A DNA stretch of 64,000 nucleotides. Origin: Clostridia bacterium. Its GTDB lineage: Bacteria > Bacillota > Clostridia > Christensenellales > Borkfalkiaceae. The position numbers were made by a program, and so were the translations under genes. Positions 28,575 through 37,320 of this stretch are shown in pieces. Position 1 is the first letter of the stretch. Each line of letters starts with the position of its first letter. Location of the stretch: the NCBI GenBank assembly GCA_017558825.1, contig JAFYTO010000014.1:1-64000 (forward strand), written 5' to 3'. The notes beneath the pieces are model-generated. The model was given only the letters and a program-made list of their open reading frames with translations. It searched no databases and was not told the origin of the DNA.

Positions 28575-30018
28575 ATAATTCCTTTATGTCGTCAACTTGT
28601 TGTAAAAGCTTGTCCAACTCTTCGTTTGTATAATTTCTTTCATTTTCAAAGTGTTTTGCACCGTTATTAGTGTTTGTTTTTGCGGTTGGAGGATTGATTT
28701 TAGCAACTTCTTCTAACGTATACGCGCCTTTGCTTTTCCAATTTGATAAAATAGCGTTCATATATGGTATTGGATTTGTAGTGCCTGCAGCACGTTTTGA
28801 AGCTTCTAAAATTACTTCATCAGAAAAGTTCCAATCTCTTCTCCAAATTTTAACGTTTTCTCTATCCCAGCCGTTAGGTTTTCTTGTAATACCTAAGTAT
28901 TCTAAAATTTTATAAATAAATTTATCCGTAGCGTTAAACTCGTTAATATAGTTAACAATGCTTTCTAAAGTGATATAGCCAAGCTTCATTAAATTGTTAA
29001 TGGTAACGTTCATTTGCTCTAGTGTGCGCCTATTAGATTTAAAGCAGTAGTTTGCAATAAATACCAAAGTTTTATGGTCGTAGCCCATTGAAAGCCAAGG
29101 CGAAACGTAATTATTAATAACCGTTTCATATACTTCAACGTAAATGCCAAGTGCTTTACATACGTCAATAGCCACGTCAACTTTTTCTTGCTTTGTTTTA
29201 AGGAAATTATTAACGTCACTTTCAGTAAAACATTTGCTTGCATAAAGCTCGTCAAAAATTTTATCGAGAGTTTTAAGGTTTTTAATTTTGCTTTGTTTAG
29301 CGGCAAAAAGTATAATTTCATGCTCAAAAGAGTATTTTTGAGACCATTTTTTATAAAATTGAATATCTTCAACTTCTTGCTTTCTACTAATTTTTAAAGT
29401 GCGGAAAAGTTCGCCAATTTCCTTTGTTAATGCGTTGTAGTTTGAAAGTTCTTTATCTACTAATTCTTCTGTTGTAATATTGCGGCTTACAAAATCTTTA
29501 GTAACGGCAAGAATGTATTTATAAGAAATATCTCCGCCTTTAAGGTCAGTGCAGTATTTAACAATCATTAAAAAGGCTTCCGGTTTAAGCGGAGTGCTTT
29601 CTAAAAGGTTAAAATACTCACTATACTCGCTAGTAGATATCATACGTTCGCTAATTATTACTTGAAGTGCTTTAGAAAGGTCCTCGTATTTTTCAGGCTT
29701 ATAGCGCTTATATTTTGCGCCGCTATCGTTAACTGGAATAAAATTAACAGTAAACGGGTTGTTTGATACTATTAAAACAAGGCCGTATTCTTCTAAATAC
29801 TTAAAATTATCAATAATTTGCTCAGTAGTTAAGTTAAGGTTGCTTGCCATTTTGTAAACGTCAAAATCAAGGGAAGAATTTTGGCATAAGTATAAACCGT
29901 AAAGATACACTTTTACGGCTTCTTCATTTAATTCAGGCAAATAATTTGACACAAACAAGTTGTCAATTAATAATTTGCCAGAATTCGTATTCTCTTTTGA
30001 AAAGTTGCAAAATGACAT
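28561..30018 (-). CDS. dnaD: DnaD-domain replication initiation protein
   Basis: The 485-residue protein has an N-terminal winged-helix region (about 20-115) and two DnaB_2/DnaD-type C-terminal domains; the second ends with the family signature near 380-435 (NGWDRENVKIWRRDW then AILSNWKSKGAYTLEEV). It is longer than Bacillus DnaD (232) and nearer DnaB-type initiators (472), so it may combine both roles. AGGTGA lies before the ATG. Divergent to sbcD across a 143-bp AT-rich gap. Confidence 0.88.
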   Translation of the reverse strand: MSFCNFSKENTNSGKLLIDNLFVSNYLPELNEEAVKVYLYGLYLCQNSSLDFDVYKMASNLNLTTEQIIDNFKYLEEYGLVLIVSNNPFTVNFIPVNDSGAKYKRYKPEKYEDLSKALQVIISERMISTSEYSEYFNLLESTPLKPEAFLMIVKYCTDLKGGDISYKYILAVTKDFVSRNITTEELVDKELSNYNALTKEIGELFRTLKISRKQEVEDIQFYKKWSQKYSFEHEIILFAAKQSKIKNLKTLDKIFDELYASKCFTESDVNNFLKTKQEKVDVAIDVCKALGIYVEVYETVINNYVSPWLSMGYDHKTLVFIANYCFKSNRRTLEQMNVTINNLMKLGYITLESIVNYINEFNATDKFIYKILEYLGITRKPNGWDRENVKIWRRDWNFSDEVILEASKRAAGTTNPIPYMNAILSNWKSKGAYTLEEVAKINPPTAKTNTNNGAKHFENERNYTNEELDKLLQQVDDIKELYDKI

Positions 30019-30109
30019 TTTTCACCTATTTTAATTTTTTTATTGCTTTATAGTATAAAATATATTAAAATAATAATAAAAATAAATCAAGTAAAATTTT
30101 GCAAACATT

Positions 30110-30138
30110 TTGTCAATACAATATTTAGTATATATTAA
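30110..30138 (+). promoter_or_regulatory. Promoter of sbcDC
   Basis: TTGTCA (30110-30115) and TATTAA (30133-30138) with a 17-bp spacer, in the divergent gap between dnaD and sbcD. Confidence 0.6.
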
Positions 30139-30161
30139 GTTTGCAACTACAAGGTGGCATT

Positions 30162-31337
30162 TTGAAAATTCTACACACGTCAGATTGGCATTTAGGTAAA
30201 AAGTTAAAAAACATTAGCCGAATAGAAGAACAAAAGCTTGTTTTAAACGAGCTTGTTAACTATGTTAACAATAATGACGTTGACGTGGTTATTGTTTCTG
30301 GTGACGTTTTTGATACTTATTTTCCGTCTTCTATCGCGGAAGAGCTTTATTTTAATACTTTAAAGAAATTGTCTAACGGCGAAAGGCTTGTTATTTGTAT
30401 TAGTGGTAATCACGATGATAATAATAGGATAACCGTAGGCAGTAGCGTTTGTTTTGATTTTGGCATTGTTTTTAGTGACGTTTTATATCAAAACACTCTA
30501 AATTTAAAGCGAGTAAGCCTTATTGAAAGTGGCGAAAGGTATTTTGTTGTGCGTTCTAACAATGGTGAAACCGTATTTTTTAACGCTCTATCATATCCTA
30601 CCGAATATAGGCTCCAAGCAGTTGTTGAAGAATCTAAAAACTATGAAGATTGCGTTAAAAATTGGGTAATGGAAACGTCAGTTAAAAACGTTAACAACTA
30701 TCCAGAAGTCTTTATTGGGCATTTGTTTTTGCTTGGCGGCGTTAATGACGGCGTTGAAAAACAAATTGAACTTGGCGGTGCAAGAATATTAAATAAGAAC
30801 GTTTTGCCTCCTAATGCAGTTTACTCAGCGTTAGGGCATTTGCATAAACGCCAAATTATTGATAAAGAGCGCAATATTATATATAGCGGCAGCATTTTGC
30901 AGTATAATTATGGCGAAAGTGAGCAAAAGTCGTTTGAAGTGTTTGAAATAATAAACGGCAATGTTCAAAATTTAAAAACAGTCAATTTTGAGAGTGGCAA
31001 AAAACTTAAAGTTGTAGAGGTGTTTGATTTTAATAAATGCCATGAAATTTTAAATACGTTTAAAAATTGTTACGTTAAACTTGTTTTGCATATGGCTGAA
31101 CCGCTTACTACAATTCAAACTGTTGAAATAATTAAAAACTTTCCTTTTGTTACTGAAATTGAGCTTATAAATAGTCAAGAACTTGTTTTTGACAGTGTAA
31201 TGGATAGGCGTAAATTAAACGACAAAGAGTTGTTTTTAGAGTATTATAAAAAAATATTTACAGGTGAACCTAAGGAAGAATTAGTTGAATTATACTTAAA
31301 AATGCTAAACGGAGAAGTTGAAGATGAAGCCAATTAA
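30162..31337 (+). CDS. sbcD: Nuclease SbcCD subunit D
   Basis: SbcD (Mre11 homologue) is the Mn-dependent nuclease of the SbcCD complex that opens hairpins and trims double-strand ends. The 391-residue protein begins with the phosphoesterase motif KILHTSDWHLGK, followed by VSGDVFD, SGNHDD, and GHLFLLGG/LGHLHKRQ histidine motifs. The start is a TTG at 30162 preceded by AAGGTGG; this gives the standard N-terminus. It overlaps sbcC by 14 nt. Confidence 0.93.
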   Translation: MKILHTSDWHLGKKLKNISRIEEQKLVLNELVNYVNNNDVDVVIVSGDVFDTYFPSSIAEELYFNTLKKLSNGERLVICISGNHDDNNRITVGSSVCFDFGIVFSDVLYQNTLNLKRVSLIESGERYFVVRSNNGETVFFNALSYPTEYRLQAVVEESKNYEDCVKNWVMETSVKNVNNYPEVFIGHLFLLGGVNDGVEKQIELGGARILNKNVLPPNAVYSALGHLHKRQIIDKERNIIYSGSILQYNYGESEQKSFEVFEIINGNVQNLKTVNFESGKKLKVVEVFDFNKCHEILNTFKNCYVKLVLHMAEPLTTIQTVEIIKNFPFVTEIELINSQELVFDSVMDRRKLNDKELFLEYYKKIFTGEPKEELVELYLKMLNGEVEDEAN

Positions 31338-33954
31338 ACTAAAAATCGAAGGGGTAAAAAGTTTTTCTAGCGCTGTAGAAATAGATTTTAAAAAACTAAT
31401 TTCCGCTGGAATGTTTGGCATCTTTGGCGATACGGGCAGTGGAAAAAGCACTATTTTAGAAAGCATAATTTGCTCTATTTACTCTTCAAAATTTAAAACA
31501 GAATATATAAATAAGCGCTGTAATTTTGCAGAAATTTATTTTACTTTTGAGCTTGTTGTTTTAGGCAAAAGAACGACTTACGAGGTGTATAGAAAGTTTG
31601 TTAAAAGTGGACAGCCTAAAGCGGTGTTATATGAGTATAAAAGCGATAACACCAAGTTTGTTTTGGCTGAAAAACAAAGGCAAGTTGATGAAAAATTAGC
31701 AGAAATAATTGGGCTTAATTGTGAAGAATTTGAAAGCAGTATAGTATTGCTACAAGGCAAGTTCGACAGGTTTTTAAATGCAACTAGAATTAATCGCGTT
31801 AAGATTATGGAAAGTTTATTTTCTCTTCAAAAATACGGTGAAAATTTAAAAGAAAATACTGATAAGTTAAATTTAAAATATTTGCGCCAAGAAGCCGATT
31901 TTAAAGGCAAACTTTCACTACTTGAAGATGTTAATGAAGACGTTTTAAATAACTTAAAACTTGAGCTTGAAGAAAGTAAAAAAGAACTTGATTTGGCAAA
32001 TGAAAAAAACAGTAATATTAACGATTATATCGAAAAATATGCGCCTTATTATAACGGAGAAATTAGACAAAAGGAAATAGAAAACGAATTAAATTTACTT
32101 GCAAAGGACACTCCGTATTTTACACGTTTAAAAGAAAATTTGCAAAAATTAAACGATGTAAAAAATTACGTTAATTTAAGTGAGGAAATTGCCAAAATAG
32201 AGCGTGAAATTATAGAGCTTAATAGTAATGTAAACTCGTTAAATTTTGAACTTAAAAATTCAACTAAAAACTTGAATTTATTAAAGGAAAATCTAACTTC
32301 TTCTTCTACTACGATAGAACAAAAAACGGAAGAGTTAAGTTCTTTAGCGGTAAGCGTTGAAAAGGTTAAATTGTTAAATGAGCAATTAGATAAAAACTTA
32401 ATTAAACTTTGCCAAATTGACAACCAAATAAAAACGGAAAAAGAACTTTTAAATTTAGATAAATTAGAGTTACAAAAATTAAAAAATGAATTTAAAAAAC
32501 TTGAAGGCAATAAAATTTCTTTAGATTTTGAAGAGGCGTTTTCTAGCTTGGAAAAATCACTTACAACAAAAGCAAAGGCGGTGCAAGTTTTAAGTGAAAA
32601 AGAATTTTTATTAAATTTAATAAATTTGGTTAAACAAGCACCAGCTCTTGATGCTATTGATATAAGGCTTAAAGTTTTAGAAGGTGTTTTAAGTGAGAAT
32701 AGTCAAACGTCAAAAAATTACAGCGAACACATTTTACTTTTAAAAGAGTTGCTCGATAAAAAAGTTCAAGTTGAAAACGAAAAGATAAAAATTGAAAGTG
32801 AAATTAGCGTTAAGGCTAGCGAAGTTGGTTTAAAAGAAAATTCTAGTAAGCAGCTAATGCAATCTAGGCAAAGTCTTTTAGATGAAAATGAGGCTTTAAC
32901 GTCTAAAATAAACGATTTGTCAAACGGTAAAAATTTAGTTTTGTATTATGATGAGTCGTTAAGAAAATTAAACTCGTTAAAGCAAAAGAAAATTGAGCTT
33001 GAAAACTTACAGCAAAATTTACAACAAAAAGTTAACGGCACTGAAATTAGCATTGCTTCAAGTAACGCAAAAATAGACGGATTAACAAGGCTAATTAAAG
33101 AAAAGACCATAACGTTTAACGAACTTGGTAAAACGCTAAATTTAAGTGTTGAAAAATGCCGTCAAATTATAGTCGAGTTAGGCACAAACAACGTAATAGA
33201 AGATACTGAAAATCACTTTAAAAAGGTAATGCTGCTAACGGAAGAGAGCAAAAAACTTGCCAAAAATATAAAAGATAGCACCTATAACTCTTCCGTTTAC
33301 CAAGAATTTTTGCAAAAAAAAGGCGAAATTCACTTAAATTTATTAAATTTAACAGAAAATTTTGCAAAAATTAAAAATAATTATGAAAAAAGCGAGCAAA
33401 AATACAAATATAAGTGTATAATAGAAAAAGACTATAATATACTCGCTAAAAAGATGCAACTTTTGCAAACGCTAACTTCACTAGTTTCATCACGCAAATT
33501 ACTTGAATTTATAGCTGATGAATATCTTGCTGAAATTTGTGTTATAGCCAAAAAAACCTTGTTCACTTTATCTAGTGGAAAATACGGTTTAGTATATGAT
33601 GGCGAATTCTTTGTAACTGATAATTTAAACGGTGGAGAAAAGCGCCAAGCCTCAACTCTTTCCGGCGGTGAAACGTTTATAGTATCTTTATCTCTTGCAC
33701 TTGCGTTAAGTACTGAAATTCATTATAGGTCAATGCGCCCTATAGAGTTTTTCTTCTTAGACGAAGGGTTTGGCACGCTTGATAAAAGTTTAACGGAAAC
33801 CGTAATTTCTTGTTTGAACAAACTTAAGAACCAAAACTTTACAATAGGTTTAATATCTCACGTTGACGAACTTAAAGATGCCGTTAACGCTCGCATTGAC
33901 GTTACGGGTGCAACTTTAACTAGTGGTTCATCAATAAAAATTACTACTAATTAA
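31324..33954 (+). CDS. sbcC: Nuclease SbcCD subunit C, without a zinc hook
   Basis: SbcC (Rad50 homologue) is an SMC-like ATPase. Walker A is FGDTGSGKST near 35-44; the signature LSGGE and Walker B FFLDEGFGTLD are near 780 and 815. Long coiled coils occupy about 190-440 and 470-690. At 876 residues it is shorter than E. coli (1048) and Bacillus (1130) SbcC. The coiled-coil apex, around QAPALDAID at 438-446, has no CxxC; I find no CxxC anywhere in the protein. Chosen ATG has GGAGAAG 6 nt upstream. Confidence 0.92.
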   Translation: MKPIKLKIEGVKSFSSAVEIDFKKLISAGMFGIFGDTGSGKSTILESIICSIYSSKFKTEYINKRCNFAEIYFTFELVVLGKRTTYEVYRKFVKSGQPKAVLYEYKSDNTKFVLAEKQRQVDEKLAEIIGLNCEEFESSIVLLQGKFDRFLNATRINRVKIMESLFSLQKYGENLKENTDKLNLKYLRQEADFKGKLSLLEDVNEDVLNNLKLELEESKKELDLANEKNSNINDYIEKYAPYYNGEIRQKEIENELNLLAKDTPYFTRLKENLQKLNDVKNYVNLSEEIAKIEREIIELNSNVNSLNFELKNSTKNLNLLKENLTSSSTTIEQKTEELSSLAVSVEKVKLLNEQLDKNLIKLCQIDNQIKTEKELLNLDKLELQKLKNEFKKLEGNKISLDFEEAFSSLEKSLTTKAKAVQVLSEKEFLLNLINLVKQAPALDAIDIRLKVLEGVLSENSQTSKNYSEHILLLKELLDKKVQVENEKIKIESEISVKASEVGLKENSSKQLMQSRQSLLDENEALTSKINDLSNGKNLVLYYDESLRKLNSLKQKKIELENLQQNLQQKVNGTEISIASSNAKIDGLTRLIKEKTITFNELGKTLNLSVEKCRQIIVELGTNNVIEDTENHFKKVMLLTEESKKLAKNIKDSTYNSSVYQEFLQKKGEIHLNLLNLTENFAKIKNNYEKSEQKYKYKCIIEKDYNILAKKMQLLQTLTSLVSSRKLLEFIADEYLAEICVIAKKTLFTLSSGKYGLVYDGEFFVTDNLNGGEKRQASTLSGGETFIVSLSLALALSTEIHYRSMRPIEFFFLDEGFGTLDKSLTETVISCLNKLKNQNFTIGLISHVDELKDAVNARIDVTGATLTSGSSIKITTN

Positions 33955-33972
33955 CACCATAAAGGCATAGCT

Positions 33973-35631
33973 ATGGCAGAAACGATTTTAACTCCAATAA
34001 CGCTTTGGAATACTTTTGACGACACTTTGCCGTTAAAAGAAGTACAACTTAATACTTTTACGCTAAATAACGCCGTATATAGTCAGGTGTATTTTTCCGG
34101 TAGGCAAGTGGGCTTAGAGCGCGTTCGTATTTTTGGTTTATACGCAATGCAAAAGCAAGAAAGTAAAGGCTCTATTTTAATTTTGCCTGACGTTGTTGAT
34201 ACTATTGACGGCGAACTAGTAAACCATTTTGTTAATTTGGGTTATGACGTGTTGTCCGTTGACCTTCGCGGTAAATTTTTAAGTGAGGGCGAGTGTACTA
34301 AATATCCAGATGAAATTAGCTACGCTAATTACGCTTCAACTGGCGATACTTTCTATAGTGCACCTAATTTAGCAAGTGAAACTTGCTGGTATGAGTGGAC
34401 AGCCGTTAGTAGATATGCGGTATCTTATTTAAAAAGCAAGCGTCCAGAAAACAAGATTGGCGTTATAGGCATTAGAAACGCCTCTAACGTTTTATGGCAA
34501 CTTTCCGCTACTGATAGTAGGGTGGATGCTTCAACGTTTTTATTCGGTGCAGGCTGGCTTGCGTATAAAGGTATTAGTAAGTTCGATGAAAAAGCTACAA
34601 TTGAGCTTAATGAAGAAAGATATAGGTATATAGCCGGAATAGAAGCTCAATCATACGCTACTTACGTTAAATGCCCTGTTTTATATCTAAGCACTACTAA
34701 TAGCGACCAATTTGATGCTGAAAGGGCATTAGACACGCTTTCTAAACTGCCAAATCAAGATAAATATTGGTTCAATTTTACAACTGTTGCCAAGGAAGTT
34801 TTAGACGGACACAGTTTGATTGACATTGAATTGTTCTTTGCCAAGTTTATTGCAGGTCAAAAAATAAAATTGCCGTCTATTCCTGAACTTGAAATAGATT
34901 ATGAAGACGAGCATATTATTTACAACTTAAACTACTCGAATAAAAAAGACGTTTCTAATATATTCGTTTTATCAAGTAGTAACGACCTTAATACTTGTGA
35001 TAGGGTTTGGTATAACGTTACCCCAAAAGTAAAACCTAGCGGCGAAGTTGTGTTTAGGCAAAAAGTTTATGGTAAAGTTGATTTTGAAATTGCTTTTGCG
35101 GTAATAAAGTATAACAATGGGTTTACTGTAAGTTCGAAGTTGGAGTTTCAAAAAGTGGACTTATCTTCGTCTTCTAAAACTCCGTCAGTCTTGTTTTCAT
35201 CGTTTAAACAGCCCGTTAATTTTATAGTTGAAGATTTAAAAACGCCGCTTTTAGGCAATGTTTTTGCTAAAGGTAGGTTATATCGCATAAAGGAAGGTCC
35301 TTTTAATATTGCGGGCATTTATTCTGAAAACACGTTAACTAGTTATGCTGTTAGAAAAATTGCCGACAGCATAGAAGAAGACTCATTTATTAAGTTTGAC
35401 GCGTACTCTCCGTTAAAAGACTGTCTTTTAGTAAAAATAACGTTAAACAACAAAGCGTGCTATGAAAAAAGTTTTTATTTGAATGGTGGAGAGTTTTGGC
35501 AAAGCGTACAACTTCCAATAAGTGAATTTAAAGATGAAAGTGCAAAAGGCTTAAAAAATTTTGAAGATATTTTATCAATTTCAATTTCTTCTAGCGGTGC
35601 ATTTATGATAAATAATTTCATTTTAATTTGA
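33973..35631 (+). CDS. Alpha/beta-hydrolase-fold protein lacking the nucleophile serine
   Basis: The 552-residue protein has an alpha/beta hydrolase core (about 55-290) of the CocE/acetylxylan-esterase type: ILILPDVVD, GYDVLSVDLRGKF, then the elbow segment KIGVIGIRNAS. Family members have G-x-S-x-G here; this one has Gly166-Ile-Arg168-Asn-Ala170, so the nucleophile is Arg. The acid region (LYLSTTNSDQFD) and a histidine (LDGHSL) remain. Residues 300-552 form additional beta-rich domains. It has no signal peptide. The role is unknown; a binding or scaffold function is inferred. It lies 18 bp after sbcC. Confidence 0.65.
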   Translation: MAETILTPITLWNTFDDTLPLKEVQLNTFTLNNAVYSQVYFSGRQVGLERVRIFGLYAMQKQESKGSILILPDVVDTIDGELVNHFVNLGYDVLSVDLRGKFLSEGECTKYPDEISYANYASTGDTFYSAPNLASETCWYEWTAVSRYAVSYLKSKRPENKIGVIGIRNASNVLWQLSATDSRVDASTFLFGAGWLAYKGISKFDEKATIELNEERYRYIAGIEAQSYATYVKCPVLYLSTTNSDQFDAERALDTLSKLPNQDKYWFNFTTVAKEVLDGHSLIDIELFFAKFIAGQKIKLPSIPELEIDYEDEHIIYNLNYSNKKDVSNIFVLSSSNDLNTCDRVWYNVTPKVKPSGEVVFRQKVYGKVDFEIAFAVIKYNNGFTVSSKLEFQKVDLSSSSKTPSVLFSSFKQPVNFIVEDLKTPLLGNVFAKGRLYRIKEGPFNIAGIYSENTLTSYAVRKIADSIEEDSFIKFDAYSPLKDCLLVKITLNNKACYEKSFYLNGGEFWQSVQLPISEFKDESAKGLKNFEDILSISISSSGAFMINNFILI

Positions 35632-35633
35632 TT

Positions 35634-35816
35634 ATGATAAACGTAAACGATAAAGTTACAACTAAAAAAAGTCATCCTTGCGGTAATAATATTTGGACGG
35701 TTGTTAGAACAGGGGCTGACGTTAAAATTAAGTGTGATAATTGCGGCAGAATAGTAATGCTTTCTGTTGATGCGTTCAATAAAAGCGTAAAATCGATAAA
35801 TGGTGTTAAAAAATGA
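35634..35816 (+). CDS. DUF951 (YyzM-like) small zinc-ribbon protein
   Basis: A 60-residue protein, MINVNDKVTTKKSHPCG then IKCDNCGRIVMLS. The two Cys pairs/singletons and HPCG motif match DUF951, a small family widespread in Firmicutes whose role is not known. It starts 2 bases after the upstream stop without a Shine-Dalgarno, suggesting coupling, and its last codon overlaps the lepB ATG by 4 nt (ATGA). Confidence 0.88.
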   Translation: MINVNDKVTTKKSHPCGNNIWTVVRTGADVKIKCDNCGRIVMLSVDAFNKSVKSINGVKK

Positions 35817-36406
35817 GTGACGAAACAATAAATGAGAACCAACTAAATAGAAAAAACAAAATCAAAAAAGATATTGCGATAATTGCAATTTTGATAGGGG
35901 CGTTATTGCTTGCTTATTTTGCTACTAACGTTTGGCTTTCAGTTCACATTGTAAAAAATGTTTCAATGCAAAACACTTTAAATGACGGAGATATTATTTG
36001 GGCAGATAAAATAGCATCTCCTAAGCGTGGCGAAGTGGTAATATTTGCATACGATGAAGATACAGATTACGTTAAAAGGGTAATAGCCGTGGAAGGCGAC
36101 ACGCTTTATTTTGATAGAAAAGGCGATGAATACGTTGTGTATATAAAATACAAGGGTAACGACTTAAAAGAACTTTTAGAGGAGCCTTATTTAAGTGAGG
36201 GCGTTATTACTGCTTGTACAACAAATTCAACTTTCGTTATTCAAGAGGGCGAAGTTTTCGTAATGGGCGATAATAGGGAAGAAAGTTACGATAGCCGTGA
36301 TTTTGGGCCTATAAAAAAAGAGCAAATAAAAGGCGTTGTTCACAACTTTTTTATTGATATAAAAGATTTTACAAAATCTATATACAGTTCAAGTTGTGCT
36401 AAATAG
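35813..36406 (+). CDS. lepB: Signal peptidase I
   Basis: The 197-residue enzyme cleaves signal peptides of exported proteins on the outer face of the membrane. It has one N-terminal membrane segment (about 21-42), the catalytic Ser51 in NVSMQNTL and the general base Lys88 in YVKRVIAV, plus GDNREESYDSRDFG near 150. The usual S-M-x-P-T is S-M-Q-N-T here. It would process the large secreted proteins encoded at the start of the window. Confidence 0.93.
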   Translation: MSDETINENQLNRKNKIKKDIAIIAILIGALLLAYFATNVWLSVHIVKNVSMQNTLNDGDIIWADKIASPKRGEVVIFAYDEDTDYVKRVIAVEGDTLYFDRKGDEYVVYIKYKGNDLKELLEEPYLSEGVITACTTNSTFVIQEGEVFVMGDNREESYDSRDFGPIKKEQIKGVVHNFFIDIKDFTKSIYSSSCAK

Positions 36407-36416
36407 ACGGTAAAAT

Positions 36417-36797
36417 ATGAAATTTATTAAATTCTTAATAAGAACAAAACTATATCCAATTTTATTATTTTTAATATTTTACGTTGTAATGTTTTTTATG
36501 GGTGAAGACGTTAGTTATGGAAGTTTAACGTTTACAGTTCTAATTATAGGCGTTATAGTTACGCTTTTATATTCTATATACTGTGCTTTTTTGCCAAAAA
36601 AGAAAAAAGATAAAAAAGATAAGGGCAATAACGTTGAGCCGAGGCAAAAAGTTAAACCTAAAAAGAACGTGTATCCAATATACTTTACGGTAAAACAAGA
36701 CCCACGTTACGTTTTTGCTGAATATGAAGACAGGTACGAGCTATATTTAAAAACTGAAAGCGGTTTAAAATACATTAAAACTGATGCTAAACAATAG
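36417..36797 (+). CDS. Membrane protein of unknown function
   Basis: A 126-residue protein with two predicted membrane segments (about 12-30 and 38-60), then a Lys-rich cytoplasmic linker (PKKKKDKKDKGN) and a folded tail with YFTVKQDPRYVFAEYEDRYELYLK. I do not recognise the family. It lies 10 bp after lepB and 9 bp before another small membrane protein, so the three are probably co-transcribed. Confidence 0.6.
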   Translation: MKFIKFLIRTKLYPILLFLIFYVVMFFMGEDVSYGSLTFTVLIIGVIVTLLYSIYCAFLPKKKKDKKDKGNNVEPRQKVKPKKNVYPIYFTVKQDPRYVFAEYEDRYELYLKTESGLKYIKTDAKQ

Positions 36798-36806
36798 GAC
36801 TTTACA

Positions 36807-37319
36807 ATGATAAATTTTTACAGTGACAATTACATAGTTAAAACAATGCGTCAAAAAAGAAGATGTTTGGCGGTGTATTTTATTGTTGCAACTTTTTTGA
36901 GTTTAAGTATAGTTGCAACTATCGTTCTAAATTCAATTTTTCCATACAATTACGGGCATAGACCTTTTTTAATGGCTATTTTAATTACTTTAACAGTGTT
37001 CTTAGTAGTGTTTTCGTTTATATATTTGCAAATTGTTTATGGAAGGGTGGCGGGGTATTTAAGTTTTATTGCAAGTTTACTTTCAAGAAAAATCGTTACT
37101 AGCACTGCTACTGTAATTAGGGTTAACGCTCAAGTAGTATCTGGAGAAATAGATTATTATACAGTAGACGTTTTAGAATGGTCTAATACTGCTGAAGATT
37201 ACGTTGAAAGAAGCGTTTTTATAGACGCTGAATTTCAAAATTTAAACTTTGAAAAAAATGAAATTATTACGCTTGAAATGGCGTCAAATTATTTAGTTGC
37301 TTATAAAAAAGGGGTATAA
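36807..37319 (+). CDS. Membrane protein of unknown function
   Basis: A 170-residue protein with two N-terminal membrane segments (about 20-45 and 54-76), followed by a soluble domain of about 90 residues rich in beta strands. The family is not recognised. The soluble part (TATVIRVNAQVVSGEIDYYTVDVLEW) resembles the extra-membrane barrels of NfeD-like proteins in general appearance only. The end is adjacent to pepF with one base between. Confidence 0.55.
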   Translation: MINFYSDNYIVKTMRQKRRCLAVYFIVATFLSLSIVATIVLNSIFPYNYGHRPFLMAILITLTVFLVVFSFIYLQIVYGRVAGYLSFIASLLSRKIVTSTATVIRVNAQVVSGEIDYYTVDVLEWSNTAEDYVERSVFIDAEFQNLNFEKNEIITLEMASNYLVAYKKGV

Positions 37320-37320
37320 A

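Noticed and set aside
30019..30109. Minus-strand promoter for dnaD
   Set aside because: A TATACT is present on the minus strand (30052-30057) but no acceptable -35 box lies 16-18 bp away, so I did not list it.
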